Positions 7,942 to 18,239 are shown, counted from the stretch's first letter. The stretch: 64,000 nucleotides of DNA from Agrobacterium rosae (GCF_002915175.1 NZ_NXEJ01000002.1:390857-454856), one strand, 5' to 3'. Numbers and translations are program-made. The notes: generated by a model from the letters alone, not told the origin.

Positions 7942-9558
7942 ATGACGATCCGATTTCTTCTTCGAGCCATGTTTCTATGGCTGACGCTTGGGATCGCCGC
8001 TCCGTCCTTTGCCCAGCAGAGTGACCCCAAAGCGCTGATCGATGCGCTCGGTACCGCAGATTTCAAGCAGGCCGAAACCCTCACCGGGCAGATTGCCGCA
8101 ACCGGAGACCCACGTGTTGTACCCGCGCTGGAAGCTTATGCTGAGGGTGATCTCTACGTCCGCAAGGCCGACAATCTGGTTTTCATGGCCAAAGCCGCTG
8201 GGGCCAATTTCACGCTGATCGATCCTTTGACGGGTGCCAGTGCCGGCGAGGTGTCAAAGGCTGCCGTGACCAAGATCAGGGTCAACAACAATCTTCGCCG
8301 GGTCATTCGCGCAGCCCTTGGTGGCTTGACGCTGCTCAGCCCTGACAAATCCGTTCGCCTTTCTGCCGCCGATGCCGTTTTGAAAGCGCCGAGTGCCGAA
8401 AACCTGCAATTGCTCGAGGCGGCTCTTGCCAAGGAAACGGACGCGCAGGTGCGCACCCGCATGGAAGAAGCGCGTGCCGTTTCGTTGCTGGCCTCCGATC
8501 GTTCCATCGACGAAAAGCGCGCCGCCATCGAGACCATCAAGAGCCTGGGTGGGCGTGGTGCCATTAGCATTCTAATGGCGGCTGCGCCTGTTACCGATGC
8601 CAGCCTGAAACCCGATGTCGATGCCGCGATCTCCCACATTGAAAGCACTTTAGCGCTTTGGGATGCCGCGCAGAACATCTGGTATGGCCTGTCGCTGGGT
8701 TCCGTACTGCTGCTGGCGGCCATCGGCCTTGCCATTACCTTCGGCGTTATGGGCATCATCAACATGGCGCATGGCGAAATGGTGATGATCGGGGCTTATT
8801 CCACTTTCATGGTGCAGGAGGTGATCCGCAACAATTACCCTGTGATGTTCGACTGGTCGCTGACCATTGCGCTGCCGGTGGCGTTTCTGGTCACGGGTGC
8901 TGTCGGCTTGGTGATGGAACGCGGCGTCATCCGCTTTCTCTATGGCCGTCCGCTGGAAACACTGTTGGCAACATGGGGCATCTCGCTTATTCTCCAGCAG
9001 GGCGTGCGCTCAATCTTTGGCCCGACCAACCGTGAGGTCGGAAATCCCAGCTGGATGTCTGGTTCTTTCAGCGTCGGTTACCTAAACTTCACCTGGAACC
9101 GTGTCTGGATCGTCTGCTTCTCGCTGTCGGTGTTTTTCGCGCTGCTTCTGCTCCTGAAACGCTCTGCTTTCGGCCTGCAAATGCGCGCCGTGACGCAGAA
9201 CCGGCGCATGGCATCGTCCATGGGTATTCGCACGCCGTGGGTGGATGCTTTCACCTTCGCACTGGGGTCCGGTGTAGCCGGTTTGGCTGGGGTGGCGCTT
9301 TCGCAGATCGACAATGTCTCGCCCAATCTCGGCCAGTCCTACATCATCGATAGCTTCATGGTGGTGGTGTTCGGTGGCGTCGGCAATCTCTGGGGCACCT
9401 TTGTCGGTGCGCTGACACTCGGTGTGCTCAACAAGTTCCTTGAACCCACCGTTGGCGCGGTTCTCGGCAAAATTCTCGTCCTCGTCCTCATCATCCTGTT
9501 CATCCAGAAGCGGCCACGCGGTCTCTTCGCACTCAAGGGAAGGGCGATCGAAGCATGA
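7942..9558 (+). CDS. urtB: Urea ABC transporter permease UrtB
   Basis: 538 residues. A signal peptide (cleavage near SFAQQ) is followed by a soluble HEAT-like helical domain (about residues 22-235) and then the LivH-type membrane domain with about eight to nine helices from residue 240 (ITFGVMGIINMAHGEMVMIG, GGVGNLWGTFVGAL). The periplasmic extension is a known feature of proteobacterial UrtB and is absent from LivH. It forms the channel with UrtC. GAGGAG precedes the ATG, and the stop overlaps the urtC start by 4 bases (ATGA), so the two permease subunits are translationally coupled. Confidence 0.96.
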   Translation: MTIRFLLRAMFLWLTLGIAAPSFAQQSDPKALIDALGTADFKQAETLTGQIAATGDPRVVPALEAYAEGDLYVRKADNLVFMAKAAGANFTLIDPLTGASAGEVSKAAVTKIRVNNNLRRVIRAALGGLTLLSPDKSVRLSAADAVLKAPSAENLQLLEAALAKETDAQVRTRMEEARAVSLLASDRSIDEKRAAIETIKSLGGRGAISILMAAAPVTDASLKPDVDAAISHIESTLALWDAAQNIWYGLSLGSVLLLAAIGLAITFGVMGIINMAHGEMVMIGAYSTFMVQEVIRNNYPVMFDWSLTIALPVAFLVTGAVGLVMERGVIRFLYGRPLETLLATWGISLILQQGVRSIFGPTNREVGNPSWMSGSFSVGYLNFTWNRVWIVCFSLSVFFALLLLLKRSAFGLQMRAVTQNRRMASSMGIRTPWVDAFTFALGSGVAGLAGVALSQIDNVSPNLGQSYIIDSFMVVVFGGVGNLWGTFVGALTLGVLNKFLEPTVGAVLGKILVLVLIILFIQKRPRGLFALKGRAIEA

Positions 9559-10706
9559 TTACCGGCTTCCTCCTTCGCGCGCTCGACCGCCGCATCTCCA
9601 TCGCCATCGGCATCATTCTGGCCATCGCACTGCTCGTGCCCGCGTCCAATTTGCTGCTTCCCGCAGACAGCGCTTTCCGCATTCCGACCTACATCATGTC
9701 GATGCTGGGCAAGTATCTGTCCTATGCCATTCTGGCGCTGGCGCTTGATCTGGTGTGGGGATATTGCGGCATTCTTTCGCTCGGCCATGCCGCCTTCTTC
9801 GCGCTCGGTGGTTATGCCATGGGCATGTATCTGATGCGGCAGATCGGCACGCGCGGAACCTACGGCCATCCCATTCTGCCTGACTTCATGGTGTTTCTGA
9901 ACTGGAAGGAACTGCCGTGGTTCTGGCATGGGTTCGACATGTTCTGGTTTGCCATGCTGATGGTGCTGGTCGTGCCCGGTCTGCTTGCCTTTGTGTTCGG
10001 CTGGCTCGCTTTTCGCTCCCGCGTCAACGGCGTTTATCTCTCCATCATCACCCAGGCTATGACCTATGCGCTGTTGCTCGCCTTTTTCCGCAATGACATG
10101 GGCTTCGGCGGTAATAACGGCCTGACGGATTTTAAGGATATTCTCGGCTTTTCCGTGCAGGCGGATGGTACGCGCGCAGTTCTGTTTGCGATGACGGCCA
10201 TCATGCTGGCTGTATGCCTGCTGATCGCGTCTGGCATCGTCAATTCCAAATTCGGCAAGGTGCTGGTGGGTGTGCGGGATGCGGAAAGCCGTGTTCGCTT
10301 CCTGGGTTTCCGGGTGGAAAACATCAAGCTCTTCACCTTCGTCGTCTCGGCCATGATGGCAGGCATTGCCGGCGCATTGTTCGTGCCGCAGGTGGGCATC
10401 ATCAACCCCGGTGAATTTTCGCCTGCCAACTCCATCGAAGTCGTGGTGTGGACGGCAGTCGGCGGGCGCGGAACTTTGATCGGGCCGATCCTCGGCGCGA
10501 TCCTGGTCAATGGCGGCAAGAGCTATTTCACCGGCGCGTTTCCCGAGTTCTGGCTGTTTGCGCTGGGCGGGCTGTTCATTGCGGTGACGCTGTTTTTTCC
10601 CAAGGGCATTGTCGGCACCGTGCAGCACTATATGGCAGGACGGCGTGAAAAGCGGCAGGTGGCGTCTGCTGACGCTGCCAAGACGGCGCAACAGGCAGCG
10701 GAGTAA
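9555..10706 (+). CDS. urtC: Urea ABC transporter permease UrtC
   Basis: 383 residues, LivM-type permease with about ten hydrophobic helices. Recognisable stretches are LGKYLSYAILALALDLVWGY, CGILSLGHAAFFALGGYAMG and the EAA-like GVRDAESRVRFLGF loop that contacts the ATPases. It is the second membrane subunit of the urea importer. It overlaps urtB by ATGA, and urtD starts 5 bases after its stop. Confidence 0.96.
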   Translation: MITGFLLRALDRRISIAIGIILAIALLVPASNLLLPADSAFRIPTYIMSMLGKYLSYAILALALDLVWGYCGILSLGHAAFFALGGYAMGMYLMRQIGTRGTYGHPILPDFMVFLNWKELPWFWHGFDMFWFAMLMVLVVPGLLAFVFGWLAFRSRVNGVYLSIITQAMTYALLLAFFRNDMGFGGNNGLTDFKDILGFSVQADGTRAVLFAMTAIMLAVCLLIASGIVNSKFGKVLVGVRDAESRVRFLGFRVENIKLFTFVVSAMMAGIAGALFVPQVGIINPGEFSPANSIEVVVWTAVGGRGTLIGPILGAILVNGGKSYFTGAFPEFWLFALGGLFIAVTLFFPKGIVGTVQHYMAGRREKRQVASADAAKTAQQAAE

Positions 10707-10711
10707 CGGCT

Positions 10712-11473
10712 ATGAACACGGTTTCTGAAAACAGAACGAAAAGCCTGCTCTATCTGGACGGCGTGTCTGTCTCCTTTGATGGTTTCAAGGCGCTCAATTC
10801 GCTGTCTTTCGTGGTCGAGCCGGGTGAGCTGCGCGCCATCATCGGCCCCAATGGTGCCGGCAAGACGACGATGATGGACATCATCACCGGCAAGACGCGG
10901 CCCAACAGCGGCACGGTGCTGTTTGAAGACAGCATCGACCTCACCAAAAAGGACGAGGCGGATATCGCCCAGCTCGGCATCGGCCGGAAATTCCAGAAGC
11001 CGACGGTGTTTGAGAGCCACACCGTGTGGGACAACCTGGAACTGGCGCTGAACCGCAAACGTGGGGTCTTTGCCACGCTCTTCTATCAGCTGACGAAGGA
11101 CGACAAGGCGCGCATCGAGGAAATCCTCGCCACCGTACGCCTCGGTCATCGCCGCGATGCACTCGCGGCCAATCTTTCGCATGGTCAAAAGCAATGGCTT
11201 GAGATCGGCATGCTGCTGGCGCAGGAGCCAAAGCTGCTTCTGGTCGATGAGCCCGTGGCTGGCATGACGGATGCAGAAACGGCGGAGACGGCAGTGCTGC
11301 TCAAGGAAATCGCCAAGACCCGCTCCGTAGTGGTGGTCGAACACGACATGGGCTTCATTCGTGATCTCGGCGTCAAGGTGACATGTCTGGCCGAGGGATC
11401 GGTGCTCGCCGAGGGGTCGATCGATTTCGTGTCGAACGACCCAAAGGTCATCGAGAATTATTTGGGGCGATGA
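10712..11473 (+). CDS. urtD: Urea ABC transporter ATP-binding protein UrtD
   Basis: 253 residues, LivG-type ATPase. Walker A GPNGAGKTT (about residues 48-56), signature LSHGQKQWLEIGM, Walker B LLLVDEPVAGM and switch His in VVVEHDMGF are all present. The KQW signature variant is typical of UrtD. With UrtE it powers urea import at the cytoplasmic face. The next cluster gene, urtE, follows after a 214-base gap filled with a palindromic element. Confidence 0.96.
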   Translation: MNTVSENRTKSLLYLDGVSVSFDGFKALNSLSFVVEPGELRAIIGPNGAGKTTMMDIITGKTRPNSGTVLFEDSIDLTKKDEADIAQLGIGRKFQKPTVFESHTVWDNLELALNRKRGVFATLFYQLTKDDKARIEEILATVRLGHRRDALAANLSHGQKQWLEIGMLLAQEPKLLLVDEPVAGMTDAETAETAVLLKEIAKTRSVVVVEHDMGFIRDLGVKVTCLAEGSVLAEGSIDFVSNDPKVIENYLGR

Positions 11474-11494
11474 TGGGAAACGCAGTGGTCTTGG

Positions 11495-11663
11495 TGCCCC
11501 CATCTGCCCTGCCGGGCATCTCCCCCACAGGTGGGGAGATCGGCAAGACGATGGCGCGACATATTATCTGCGACGTTCAAGATGGACGAGAGGCTGCCAC
11601 TTGCCAATCTCCCCACCTGTGGGGGAGATGCCCGGCAGGGCAGAGGGGGGTGAGCCACACCCA
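11495..11663. repeat. RIME-like palindromic intergenic mosaic element
   Basis: Two 37-bp arms at 11504-11540 and 11607-11643 are near-perfect inverted copies, each with an internal stem (CATCTCCCCCACAGGTGGGGAGAT). The 66-base centre is unique. Size and structure match the rhizobial intergenic mosaic elements (RIME). It separates urtD and urtE and would form a strong mRNA hairpin, which may lower urtE expression. Confidence 0.8.
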
Positions 11664-11687
11664 TGATACCACAATGGGAGCGACATC

Positions 11688-12383
11688 ATGCTAAGCGTTG
11701 ACAACATCAATCTCCATTACGGAGCAGCGCAGGCTTTGCGCGGCATTTCGTTGAACGCGGAAATGGGCAAGATCACCTGTGTGCTGGGTCGCAACGGTGT
11801 CGGTAAAAGCTCTTTGTTGCGGGCCGTGACCGGCCAGCACGCAACAAGTGGCGGAACGATCAGCTTCGGCGGCGAAAGTCTCAATGGCCTTGCGCCTTAC
11901 CAACGCGCAAAGCGTGGTGTTGGCTATGTGCCGCAGGGGCGGGAAATCTTTCCGCTTTTGACCGTGCAGGAAAACCTGGAATCGGGCTATGCGCCGTTGC
12001 CGCGCAAGGAACGTTTCATTCCCGATGATATCTTCAGCCTGTTTCCCGTGCTGCAATCCATGTTGTCGCGAAGAGGCGGGGACCTATCCGGCGGGCAACA
12101 GCAACAGCTGGCCATCGGTCGCGCGCTGGTCACGCGGCCGAAAATTCTCGTGCTGGACGAGCCGACGGAAGGCATTCAGCCTTCGATTATCAAGGATATC
12201 GGCCGGGCGATCAAATATTTGCGGGATTCGACGGGCATGGCGATCCTACTGGTCGAACAATATCTGGATTTCTGCCGCGAGCTTGCAGATTACGTCTACA
12301 TCATGGATCGCGGTGAGATCGTTCACCAGGGTCTGGCCGAAACGCTGGATACGCCGGAGGCACGACGGCACCTGACGGTGTGA
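11688..12383 (+). CDS. urtE: Urea ABC transporter ATP-binding protein UrtE
   Basis: 231 residues, LivF-type ATPase: Walker A GRNGVGKSSL, signature LSGGQQQQLAIGRAL, Walker B ILVLDEPTEGIQPSI, switch His replaced by Gln in LLVEQYLDF as in LivF/UrtE. The Asn/Thr features (YVPQGREIFPLLTVQENL) match the family. It forms the ATPase heterodimer with UrtD. It is the last urt gene; no clear terminator follows in the next 100 bases. Confidence 0.96.
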   Translation: MLSVDNINLHYGAAQALRGISLNAEMGKITCVLGRNGVGKSSLLRAVTGQHATSGGTISFGGESLNGLAPYQRAKRGVGYVPQGREIFPLLTVQENLESGYAPLPRKERFIPDDIFSLFPVLQSMLSRRGGDLSGGQQQQLAIGRALVTRPKILVLDEPTEGIQPSIIKDIGRAIKYLRDSTGMAILLVEQYLDFCRELADYVYIMDRGEIVHQGLAETLDTPEARRHLTV

Positions 12384-12630
12384 AATGCGGCGCTTTCGCG
12401 ATCACGAACAGATAAAATCCAAACAATATTGTGACCGCTATTGCATCCTTGCATAGCATTCATGCGCAGTTTAAGCGTTTCCTTGAGTATAGAGTTGTGT
12501 TATTTCCGCAAAAAAATGCAGCGTGCGAGACACAGTGGTCCAACATACGCATGCCGCGCTCCGTCAAACCCTTACATTCCACGCATTTTCCGGCATAGTG
12601 TCGGGAACCTGTGCCAATAAAGGCGTGCTG

Positions 12631-13848
12631 ATGACATCAACGACTGCTTCCAGCCGGTTCGTTCGGGCTGCCCGCCCGCTCCGAGTTTTTCTCGCGAGCT
12701 TTGCTATTCTTACAAGCATGAGTGCAGCCGCGCTGGCATCAACCTGCGGGCAGACAATGGAACCGGGCCGTCACGCGTTTTCGCTGACGTCTGAAGGTTC
12801 ACAACGCACCGGCGTATATTTTGTTCCGTCTTCTTATGATGGACAGAAGAAATTGCCTGTCGTCTTTGATTTTCATGGCAGCAACAGCAATCCCAACGGA
12901 CAGATGGACCGCAGTGGCTGGGACAAACTGGCCGAGCGTCAAGGGGTCGTCGTTGTTGCGCTTCAGGGTAGCCTCGATGGTGATCTTCCCGGCACCCATG
13001 CCTGGAACGTGCCGGGCGTGACCACGCGCAAGGGCGGGCTCGACGAGCCCGGTTTTATTCGCGATGCCATCACCATGGTAAAATCCAAGTTCTGCGTTGA
13101 TGAAGAGCGCTTTTTTGGCTCCGGTTATTCCGGCGGCGGGCGCATGCTGTCGCAGTTCATTTGCAGCGGCAACCGAGATTTTACGGCTGCCGGTTTCGTA
13201 GCCTCGCTGCGCGCAGGCTATCCCGTTGAAAATTCTGGCAAGTGGGCACCTGATACGGCAAGCTGCGCACCGGCAAAGCCGATGTCGATCATTGCTTTCG
13301 CAGGCTTGAAGGACCCGGCCAACCCCTATCAGGGCGGTGGTAAGGCCTATTGGCAGTATAGCGGCGAGACAGCGTTGAAGCGCTGGGCCGAAATGGACGG
13401 CTGCAAGGGCGGTGCCAAAAGCAAGGCTACGGACAGCTTCACCTTCAATTCCTACGATGTGTGCAAGAGCGGCGCGCGTATCCACTCCTACGTCATCGAT
13501 GCCTGGGACCACGCATGGCCACGCGCCACGATGAAGGCCGAGGTCATCGCCTCTGCCGCAGCCGTGATGCGCAAACCAGCCAGCGATGTTGCTGGAAAGG
13601 TTCAGCCTGCCGTCGATCGCAAAACGTCCACAGGTGATACGGTACGCCAGATTGATGCGGCGGAAAGAATGTGGGATTTCTTCCAGAATACGGAAGGGCA
13701 GATGGTTGTCGATGCAACGTCAAAGGCAGATTGCTCTGTGAAAGCGGTTTCCGCATCCGCGAATGCATCGGAGACGACGTGCAGCCAGACCAGCAAAGTA
13801 TCCAGCAACCCCGTCCGCAACGTGCCCGTGGCCGAGGACGCATTGTAA
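12631..13848 (+). CDS. Secreted PHB depolymerase / feruloyl-esterase family hydrolase
   Basis: 405 residues from the ATG at 12631, preferred over a GTG at 12523 because AAAGGCG precedes it and an N-terminal signal peptide then follows (cleavage near AALAST). The fold is the LpqC/PHB-depolymerase-like alpha/beta hydrolase: oxyanion segment [11 protein letters not shown], nucleophile motif GYSGGG (G-x-S-x-G) and a late His in [10 protein letters not shown]. The Cys-rich C-terminal 100 residues are unusual and low in similarity to anything I recognise. The true substrate (polyester, feruloyl or acetyl ester) cannot be decided. Its 3' end overlaps the probable ureD start by 70 bases. Confidence 0.75.
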   Translation: MTSTTASSRFVRAARPLRVFLASFAILTSMSAAALASTCGQTMEPGRHAFSLTSEGSQRTGVYFVPSSYDGQKKLPVVFDFHGSNSNPNGQMDRSGWDKLAERQGVVVVALQGSLDGDLPGTHAWNVPGVTTRKGGLDEPGFIRDAITMVKSKFCVDEERFFGSGYSGGGRMLSQFICSGNRDFTAAGFVASLRAGYPVENSGKWAPDTASCAPAKPMSIIAFAGLKDPANPYQGGGKAYWQYSGETALKRWAEMDGCKGGAKSKATDSFTFNSYDVCKSGARIHSYVIDAWDHAWPRATMKAEVIASAAAVMRKPASDVAGKVQPAVDRKTSTGDTVRQIDAAERMWDFFQNTEGQMVVDATSKADCSVKAVSASANASETTCSQTSKVSSNPVRNVPVAEDAL

Positions 13849-14606
13849 CAAAAGCGCTGAATGGGCGCAGCCGTCTGGACGAGTTGTTTCAGGAAGGCTG
13901 CGCCAAGATCAGACTGCCGGATACATTCTCCAATGAAATGGAAGCGATCCTCATCAATTCCTCCGGTGGATTGACCGGAGGCGATGAGCTTGAATGGCAG
14001 GCGGTTGCTGGTGCCGGCACGTCGCTGGTGGTGACGACGCAGGCTTGTGAAAAAGTTTATAAGGCAGCCGCTGGCACGGCGACCGTTACCGCCCGCGTTT
14101 CGGTTGGCCCCGGCGCGAAACTGCACTGGCTACCCCAGGAAACCATTCTCTTCGACCGTGCCTCGCTGACACGCAGGCTGGAGGCGGATATAGATGCCTC
14201 TGCGGAGTTCATTGCTGTCGAAGCCGTTCTCCTCGGACGCCAGGCGATGGGTGAGGCGATGAAGGAGGGCCTGTTTCGGGATCGATGGCGCATTCGCCAC
14301 GGCGGCAAGCTCATCCATGCCGAAGAGCTTCGTCTTGATGGGGATATCTCTGATCTGACGAAAGCTGCCCCTGTTCTCTCGGGTCAGGTGGCTTTCGCGA
14401 CCCTCCTTTATATCGGTCCTTTAGCTGAGGCCCTTCTTCCCAAGCTTCGAGACATTCTTGGTGCCGCTGGCGGTGCCAGTGAGTGGCAGGGAAAGCTCGT
14501 CGTTCGACTTTCCGCGCCAGATGGCTTCACATTGAGAAAAATGCTGTTTCCCATCATTTCGCTCTTGCGAAATGGCGCGTCAGTGCCGAAAGTCTGGAAT
14601 CTCTGA
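13779..14606 (+). CDS. ureD: Urease accessory protein UreD
   Basis: 275 residues from a GTG at 13779, the only start in this frame that gives the usual UreD length and begins shortly before the conserved [20 protein letters not shown]. Family features are [24 protein letters not shown] and the [10 protein letters not shown] motif. UreD (UreH) binds apo-urease and, with UreF and UreG, forms the complex that loads nickel. Longer in-frame starts exist upstream but would encode the out-of-frame tail of the esterase gene. The GTG start and overlap suggest coupled translation. Confidence 0.92.
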   Translation: MQPDQQSIQQPRPQRARGRGRIVTKALNGRSRLDELFQEGCAKIRLPDTFSNEMEAILINSSGGLTGGDELEWQAVAGAGTSLVVTTQACEKVYKAAAGTATVTARVSVGPGAKLHWLPQETILFDRASLTRRLEADIDASAEFIAVEAVLLGRQAMGEAMKEGLFRDRWRIRHGGKLIHAEELRLDGDISDLTKAAPVLSGQVAFATLLYIGPLAEALLPKLRDILGAAGGASEWQGKLVVRLSAPDGFTLRKMLFPIISLLRNGASVPKVWNL

Positions 14607-14682
14607 CGCACGAACTGAATTGGTGTTCGAGCGTCCTTTATGTGTTCTCAAGAATGCATGGCGCTCTAGAAACGGGACGACG

Positions 14683-14985
14683 ATGAACCTCACCCCCCGA
14701 GAAAAAGACAAGCTTCTGATTTCCATGGCCGCGATGGTGGCACGCCGCCGTCTGGAGCGCGGCGTCAAGCTCAATTACCCCGAGGCGATTGCCCTGATTT
14801 CCGACTTTGTGGTCGAAGGTGCCCGCGATGGCCGTGCCGTGTCGGAACTGATGGAGGCAGGCGCGCATGTCATCACCCGTGATCAGGTCATGGAGGGCAT
14901 TGCCGAGATGATCCATGACGTGCAGGTTGAAGCGACGTTTCCCGATGGCACCAAACTGGTGACTGTCCACCAACCCATTCGCTGA
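14683..14985 (+). CDS. ureA: Urease gamma subunit
   Basis: 100 residues, exact family length: [30 protein letters not shown] and the C-terminal TVHQPIR are diagnostic. It is a structural subunit of the cytosolic UreABC urease, which hydrolyses urea to ammonia and carbamate. It lies 76 bases after ureD. The ATG at 14683 is used rather than the in-frame start at 14572, which would add residues absent from all UreA proteins. Confidence 0.97.
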   Translation: MNLTPREKDKLLISMAAMVARRRLERGVKLNYPEAIALISDFVVEGARDGRAVSELMEAGAHVITRDQVMEGIAEMIHDVQVEATFPDGTKLVTVHQPIR

Positions 14986-14996
14986 GGAGCGCTACA

Positions 14997-15254
14997 ATGG
15001 CCCTAGACCTTCGCCCAAACTGCGAATGCTGTGACCGGGACCTGCCGCCGGATAGCCTCGATGCGATGATGTGCTCGTTTGAATGCACCTATTGCCGTGA
15101 CTGCGCGACGTCCGTTCTGAGCGGGACATGCCCCAATTGCGGCGGTGAGTTGGTGCGGCGTCCGGTGCGCCCTGCTGGAAAGCTGGTGAAAAATCCGGCG
15201 TCGACCAAACGGGTTTTGAAGGCTGAAGGCTGCGCACCGGTCAAAGCGGCGTGA
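14997..15254 (+). CDS. DUF1272 domain protein, putative small zinc-ribbon protein
   Basis: 85 residues with the DUF1272 pattern: [16 protein letters not shown], then [11 protein letters not shown] and [12 protein letters not shown]. Eight or more paired cysteines suggest one or two structural zinc sites. Function is unknown. It sits 11 bases after ureA and 17 before ureB, behind GGAGCGC, so it is expressed with urease. Such small genes between ureA and ureB are a recurring rhizobial arrangement; no direct role in nickel handling is established. Confidence 0.88.
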   Translation: MALDLRPNCECCDRDLPPDSLDAMMCSFECTYCRDCATSVLSGTCPNCGGELVRRPVRPAGKLVKNPASTKRVLKAEGCAPVKAA

Positions 15255-15271
15255 CGATAAAGGAAAAGATC

Positions 15272-15577
15272 ATGATTCCAGGTGAAGTCATTGCGGCAGA
15301 GGGTGAGATCGAGCTCAATGCGGGTCAGCCCACCATAACGATCGAAGTTGCCAATACCGGTGACAGGCCGGTTCAGGTCGGTAGCCATTACCACTTTGCG
15401 GAAACCAATGCCGCTCTGGATTTCGAGCGGAACAAGGCGCACGGTATGCGTCTGGATATTCCCGCCGGAACTGCGGTTCGCTTCGAGCCTGGCCAGAAGC
15501 GCGAGGTAACATTGGTGCCGCTGTCCGGAAAACGGGAAGTCTATGGTTTTCGTAAACTCGTCATGGGGAGGCTGTGA
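15272..15577 (+). CDS. ureB: Urease beta subunit
   Basis: 101 residues from the ATG at 15272 (AAGGAAAAG before it; MIPGEV is the usual UreB start). The conserved [40 protein letters not shown] and YGFRKLVMG blocks are present. It forms part of the UreABC trimer. The GFA gene starts 2 bases after its stop. Confidence 0.97.
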   Translation: MIPGEVIAAEGEIELNAGQPTITIEVANTGDRPVQVGSHYHFAETNAALDFERNKAHGMRLDIPAGTAVRFEPGQKREVTLVPLSGKREVYGFRKLVMGRL

Positions 15578-15579
15578 CA

Positions 15580-15936
15580 ATGGCTACAGAACATTATCAT
15601 GGAAGTTGCCAGTGTGGTGCGGTGAGCTTTGAAGTCGATGCCGATCTGGACAAGACGGTGACGTGCAATTGTTCTCGTTGCAAACGTCTTGGCTCGGTGC
15701 TGACTTTTGCGCCGAAAGACAAGTTCACGTTGCTGTCCGGCGACGATCACCTGAAAGAATATCTCTTCAACAAAAAGCAAATTCACCACCTTTTCTGCGG
15801 CGATTGCGGCATCGAAAGCTTTGCTTACGCCACCGCGCCGGATGGCAGTGAGGTCGTTGCGGTCAATGCCAATTGTCTCGATGGTGTTGAACCACGCGCG
15901 CTGAAATCGCATGCACATGACGGTGCGTCCGCATGA
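15580..15936 (+). CDS. GFA family (glutathione-dependent formaldehyde-activating-like) protein
   Basis: 118 residues with the Mss4-like zinc fold of the GFA family: GSCQCGAVSFEV, CNCSRCKRLG and LFCGDCGIESFAYA. Members bind zinc, and some act on glutathione adducts; many have no known activity. The ATG at 15580 has GGGGAGG just before it. It overlaps the next gene by 4 bases, so it is clearly part of the urease transcription unit, although no link to urea is known. Confidence 0.9.
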   Translation: MATEHYHGSCQCGAVSFEVDADLDKTVTCNCSRCKRLGSVLTFAPKDKFTLLSGDDHLKEYLFNKKQIHHLFCGDCGIESFAYATAPDGSEVVAVNANCLDGVEPRALKSHAHDGASA

Positions 15937-16373
15937 TCGATAGTATCAAGATGCTCCGCTTCTCATGCGGCCTTGCGCTGCTTTGCGGGGCGTTGTCGTC
16001 ATACGCCGCATTCGTTAATGACGCCCGTGCGCAGGACATGCCGAATTGTGCCGAACCGACGACGCAGAGCGATATGAACAGCTGCGCGGCCCTCGATTAT
16101 GAGAAGGCCGACAAGGACCTGAACAAGGCCTATCAGCAGGTTCGCAAAAAGATGGTTGATTGGGACAAGAGCGCTGATGATGACAGTAAGGGTGCGGTCG
16201 AAGCACTCGTTGCTGCCCAGCGCGCCTGGGTGGAGTTTCGCGATGCCAACTGCGAAGCGTCTGGTTTTCAGGCCCGCGGCGGATCGATGGAACCGATGCT
16301 CGTTTCTTCCTGCCTCGCTGACATGAGCACAAAACGCGCCGAAGAACTACGCGAGCTTTCGGAAGGGTTCTGA
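15933..16373 (+). CDS. LprI-like lysozyme-inhibitor family protein, secreted
   Basis: 146 residues. An N-terminal signal sequence (hydrophobic 10-28, cleavage near ARAQD) is followed by the DUF1311/LprI pattern: PNCAEPTTQSDMNSCAALDY, DKDLNKAYQQVRKKM, AQRAWVEFRDANC and a final SCLADMSTKRAEEL. The four cysteines could form two disulfides in the periplasm. Related proteins inhibit lysozyme in mycobacteria, but most family members are uncharacterised. It overlaps the GFA gene by ATGA and ends 97 bases before ureC. Confidence 0.88.
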   Translation: MIDSIKMLRFSCGLALLCGALSSYAAFVNDARAQDMPNCAEPTTQSDMNSCAALDYEKADKDLNKAYQQVRKKMVDWDKSADDDSKGAVEALVAAQRAWVEFRDANCEASGFQARGGSMEPMLVSSCLADMSTKRAEELRELSEGF

Positions 16374-16470
16374 TGGTGGCCAGCGTCGCACATCTATCCC
16401 TAGCCAATGGCGGCCTTGCCGGCATCTCTAGTCTATCGCTTTTCTCCGCCTTCCAAGGAGCCTGATTTCC

Positions 16471-18180
16471 ATGCCTTACAAGATTTCCCGCGCCTCCTAT
16501 GCCAGCATGTTTGGCCCGACAGTCGGTGACAAGGTGCGGCTTGCCGATACCGAGCTTTTCATCGAGATCGAAAAGGACTTCACCATTTATGGCGAAGAGG
16601 TGAAATTTGGCGGCGGCAAGGTCATTCGTGATGGCATGGGGCAAAGCCAGGCGACGCGGGCACAAGGCGCTGTCGATACCGTCATCACTAATGTCGTTGT
16701 TGTCGATCATAGCGGCGTCTACAAGGCGGATGTCGGCTTGAAGGACGGGCGTATTTTCGCCATCGGCAAAGCGGGCAATCCCGATACGCAGCCGGGCGTC
16801 ACCATTATCGTTGGCCCCTCGACGGAGGCGATTGCCGGTGAGGGCAAGATTCTCACCGCTGGCGGCATGGATGCGCATATCCACTTCATCTGCCCACAGC
16901 AGATCGAGGAAGCCTTGATGAGCGGCGTCACCACCATGCTGGGCGGCGGCTCCGGTCCCGCGCATGGAACGCTGGCGACGACGTGTACCGGCGCATGGCA
17001 CATCGAGCGCATGATCGAGAGCTTCGATGCGTTTCCGATGAACCTTGCTCTTGCGGGCAAGGGCAATGCCTCGCTGCCGGCACCGCTGGAAGAGATGATC
17101 CTGGCTGGGGCCTCCTCGCTGAAACTGCATGAGGACTGGGGAACAACGCCTGCTGCCATCGACAACTGCCTAACGGTTGCCGATCAGTTCGATGTGCAGG
17201 TGATGATCCACACAGATACGCTGAATGAAAGCGGCTTCGTGGAAGACACCGTTGCGGCCATCAACGGGCGCACGATCCATGCTTTCCATACCGAAGGGGC
17301 AGGCGGTGGGCATGCGCCTGACATCATCAAGATTTGCGGCAACCCCAACGTCATTCCGTCTTCCACAAACCCGACGCGTCCTTACACCATCAATACATTG
17401 GCAGAGCATCTGGACATGTTGATGGTCTGCCACCACCTGTCGCCGTCCATCCCTGAGGATATTGCCTTTGCGGAAAGCCGCATTCGCAAGGAAACCATTG
17501 CGGCCGAAGATATTCTCCATGATCTGGGTGCGTTTTCGATCATTTCATCAGACAGCCAAGCCATGGGCCGTGTGGGTGAAGTGGCCATCCGCACATGGCA
17601 GACGGCGGATAAGATGAAGCGCCAGCGCGGTCGCCTGAAGGAAGAAAAGGGCGAGAACGATAACTTCCGCGTTCGCCGCTACATCGCCAAATACACCATC
17701 AACCCGGCTATCGCCCACGGCATCAGCCACGAGATCGGCTCTGTTGAGGTTGGCAAGCGCGCCGATCTCGTACTTTGGAACCCTGCTTTTTTCGGTGTGA
17801 AGCCGGAGATGGTGCTGTTGGGCGGCTCTATTGCGGCGGCACCCATGGGTGACCCAAATGCGTCTATCCCCACCCCGCAGCCAATGCACTACCGGCCGAT
17901 GTTTGCTGCCCATGGCAAGCTGCTGACCAATTCCTCCGTGACTTTCGTGTCGCAGGCGTCGCTTGATGGCGGCATTGTGCAGCGCCTGGGTGTTGCCAAG
18001 AAATTGCTGGCGGTACGCAACGTTCGCGGCGGTATTTCAAAGGCATCCATGATCCACAACTCCTTGACGCCGCATATCGAGGTAGACCCGGAAACCTACG
18101 AAGTGCGCGCGGATGGGGAGCTTCTGACCTGTGAACCGGCAACGGTTTTGCCGATGGCACAACGCTATTTCCTGTTCTGA
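16471..18180 (+). CDS. ureC: Urease alpha subunit (catalytic)
   Basis: 569 residues, full length. The two-nickel site residues are visible: HIH at 136/138, the carbamylated Lys in [10 protein letters not shown], His in MIHTDTLNE, His in [11 protein letters not shown] and Asp in SSDSQAMGR; the flap Cys-His is in [15 protein letters not shown] lies 10 bases before the ATG. It is the catalytic subunit of cytosolic urease, converting urea taken up by UrtABCDE to ammonia. There is no inteletion or missing active-site residue, so an active enzyme is expected. Confidence 0.98.
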   Translation: MPYKISRASYASMFGPTVGDKVRLADTELFIEIEKDFTIYGEEVKFGGGKVIRDGMGQSQATRAQGAVDTVITNVVVVDHSGVYKADVGLKDGRIFAIGKAGNPDTQPGVTIIVGPSTEAIAGEGKILTAGGMDAHIHFICPQQIEEALMSGVTTMLGGGSGPAHGTLATTCTGAWHIERMIESFDAFPMNLALAGKGNASLPAPLEEMILAGASSLKLHEDWGTTPAAIDNCLTVADQFDVQVMIHTDTLNESGFVEDTVAAINGRTIHAFHTEGAGGGHAPDIIKICGNPNVIPSSTNPTRPYTINTLAEHLDMLMVCHHLSPSIPEDIAFAESRIRKETIAAEDILHDLGAFSIISSDSQAMGRVGEVAIRTWQTADKMKRQRGRLKEEKGENDNFRVRRYIAKYTINPAIAHGISHEIGSVEVGKRADLVLWNPAFFGVKPEMVLLGGSIAAAPMGDPNASIPTPQPMHYRPMFAAHGKLLTNSSVTFVSQASLDGGIVQRLGVAKKLLAVRNVRGGISKASMIHNSLTPHIEVDPETYEVRADGELLTCEPATVLPMAQRYFLF

Positions 18181-18239
18181 CGGTTGATCTGACGAACGAG
18201 TGTTTCCTCCTGTGCATGACTGCCCTGCATGCGCAGGTT

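Noticed and set aside
9339..10691. 450-codon open frame opposite urtC
   Set aside because: Antisense to a clear permease; rich in His/Arg/Gln as expected from the complement.
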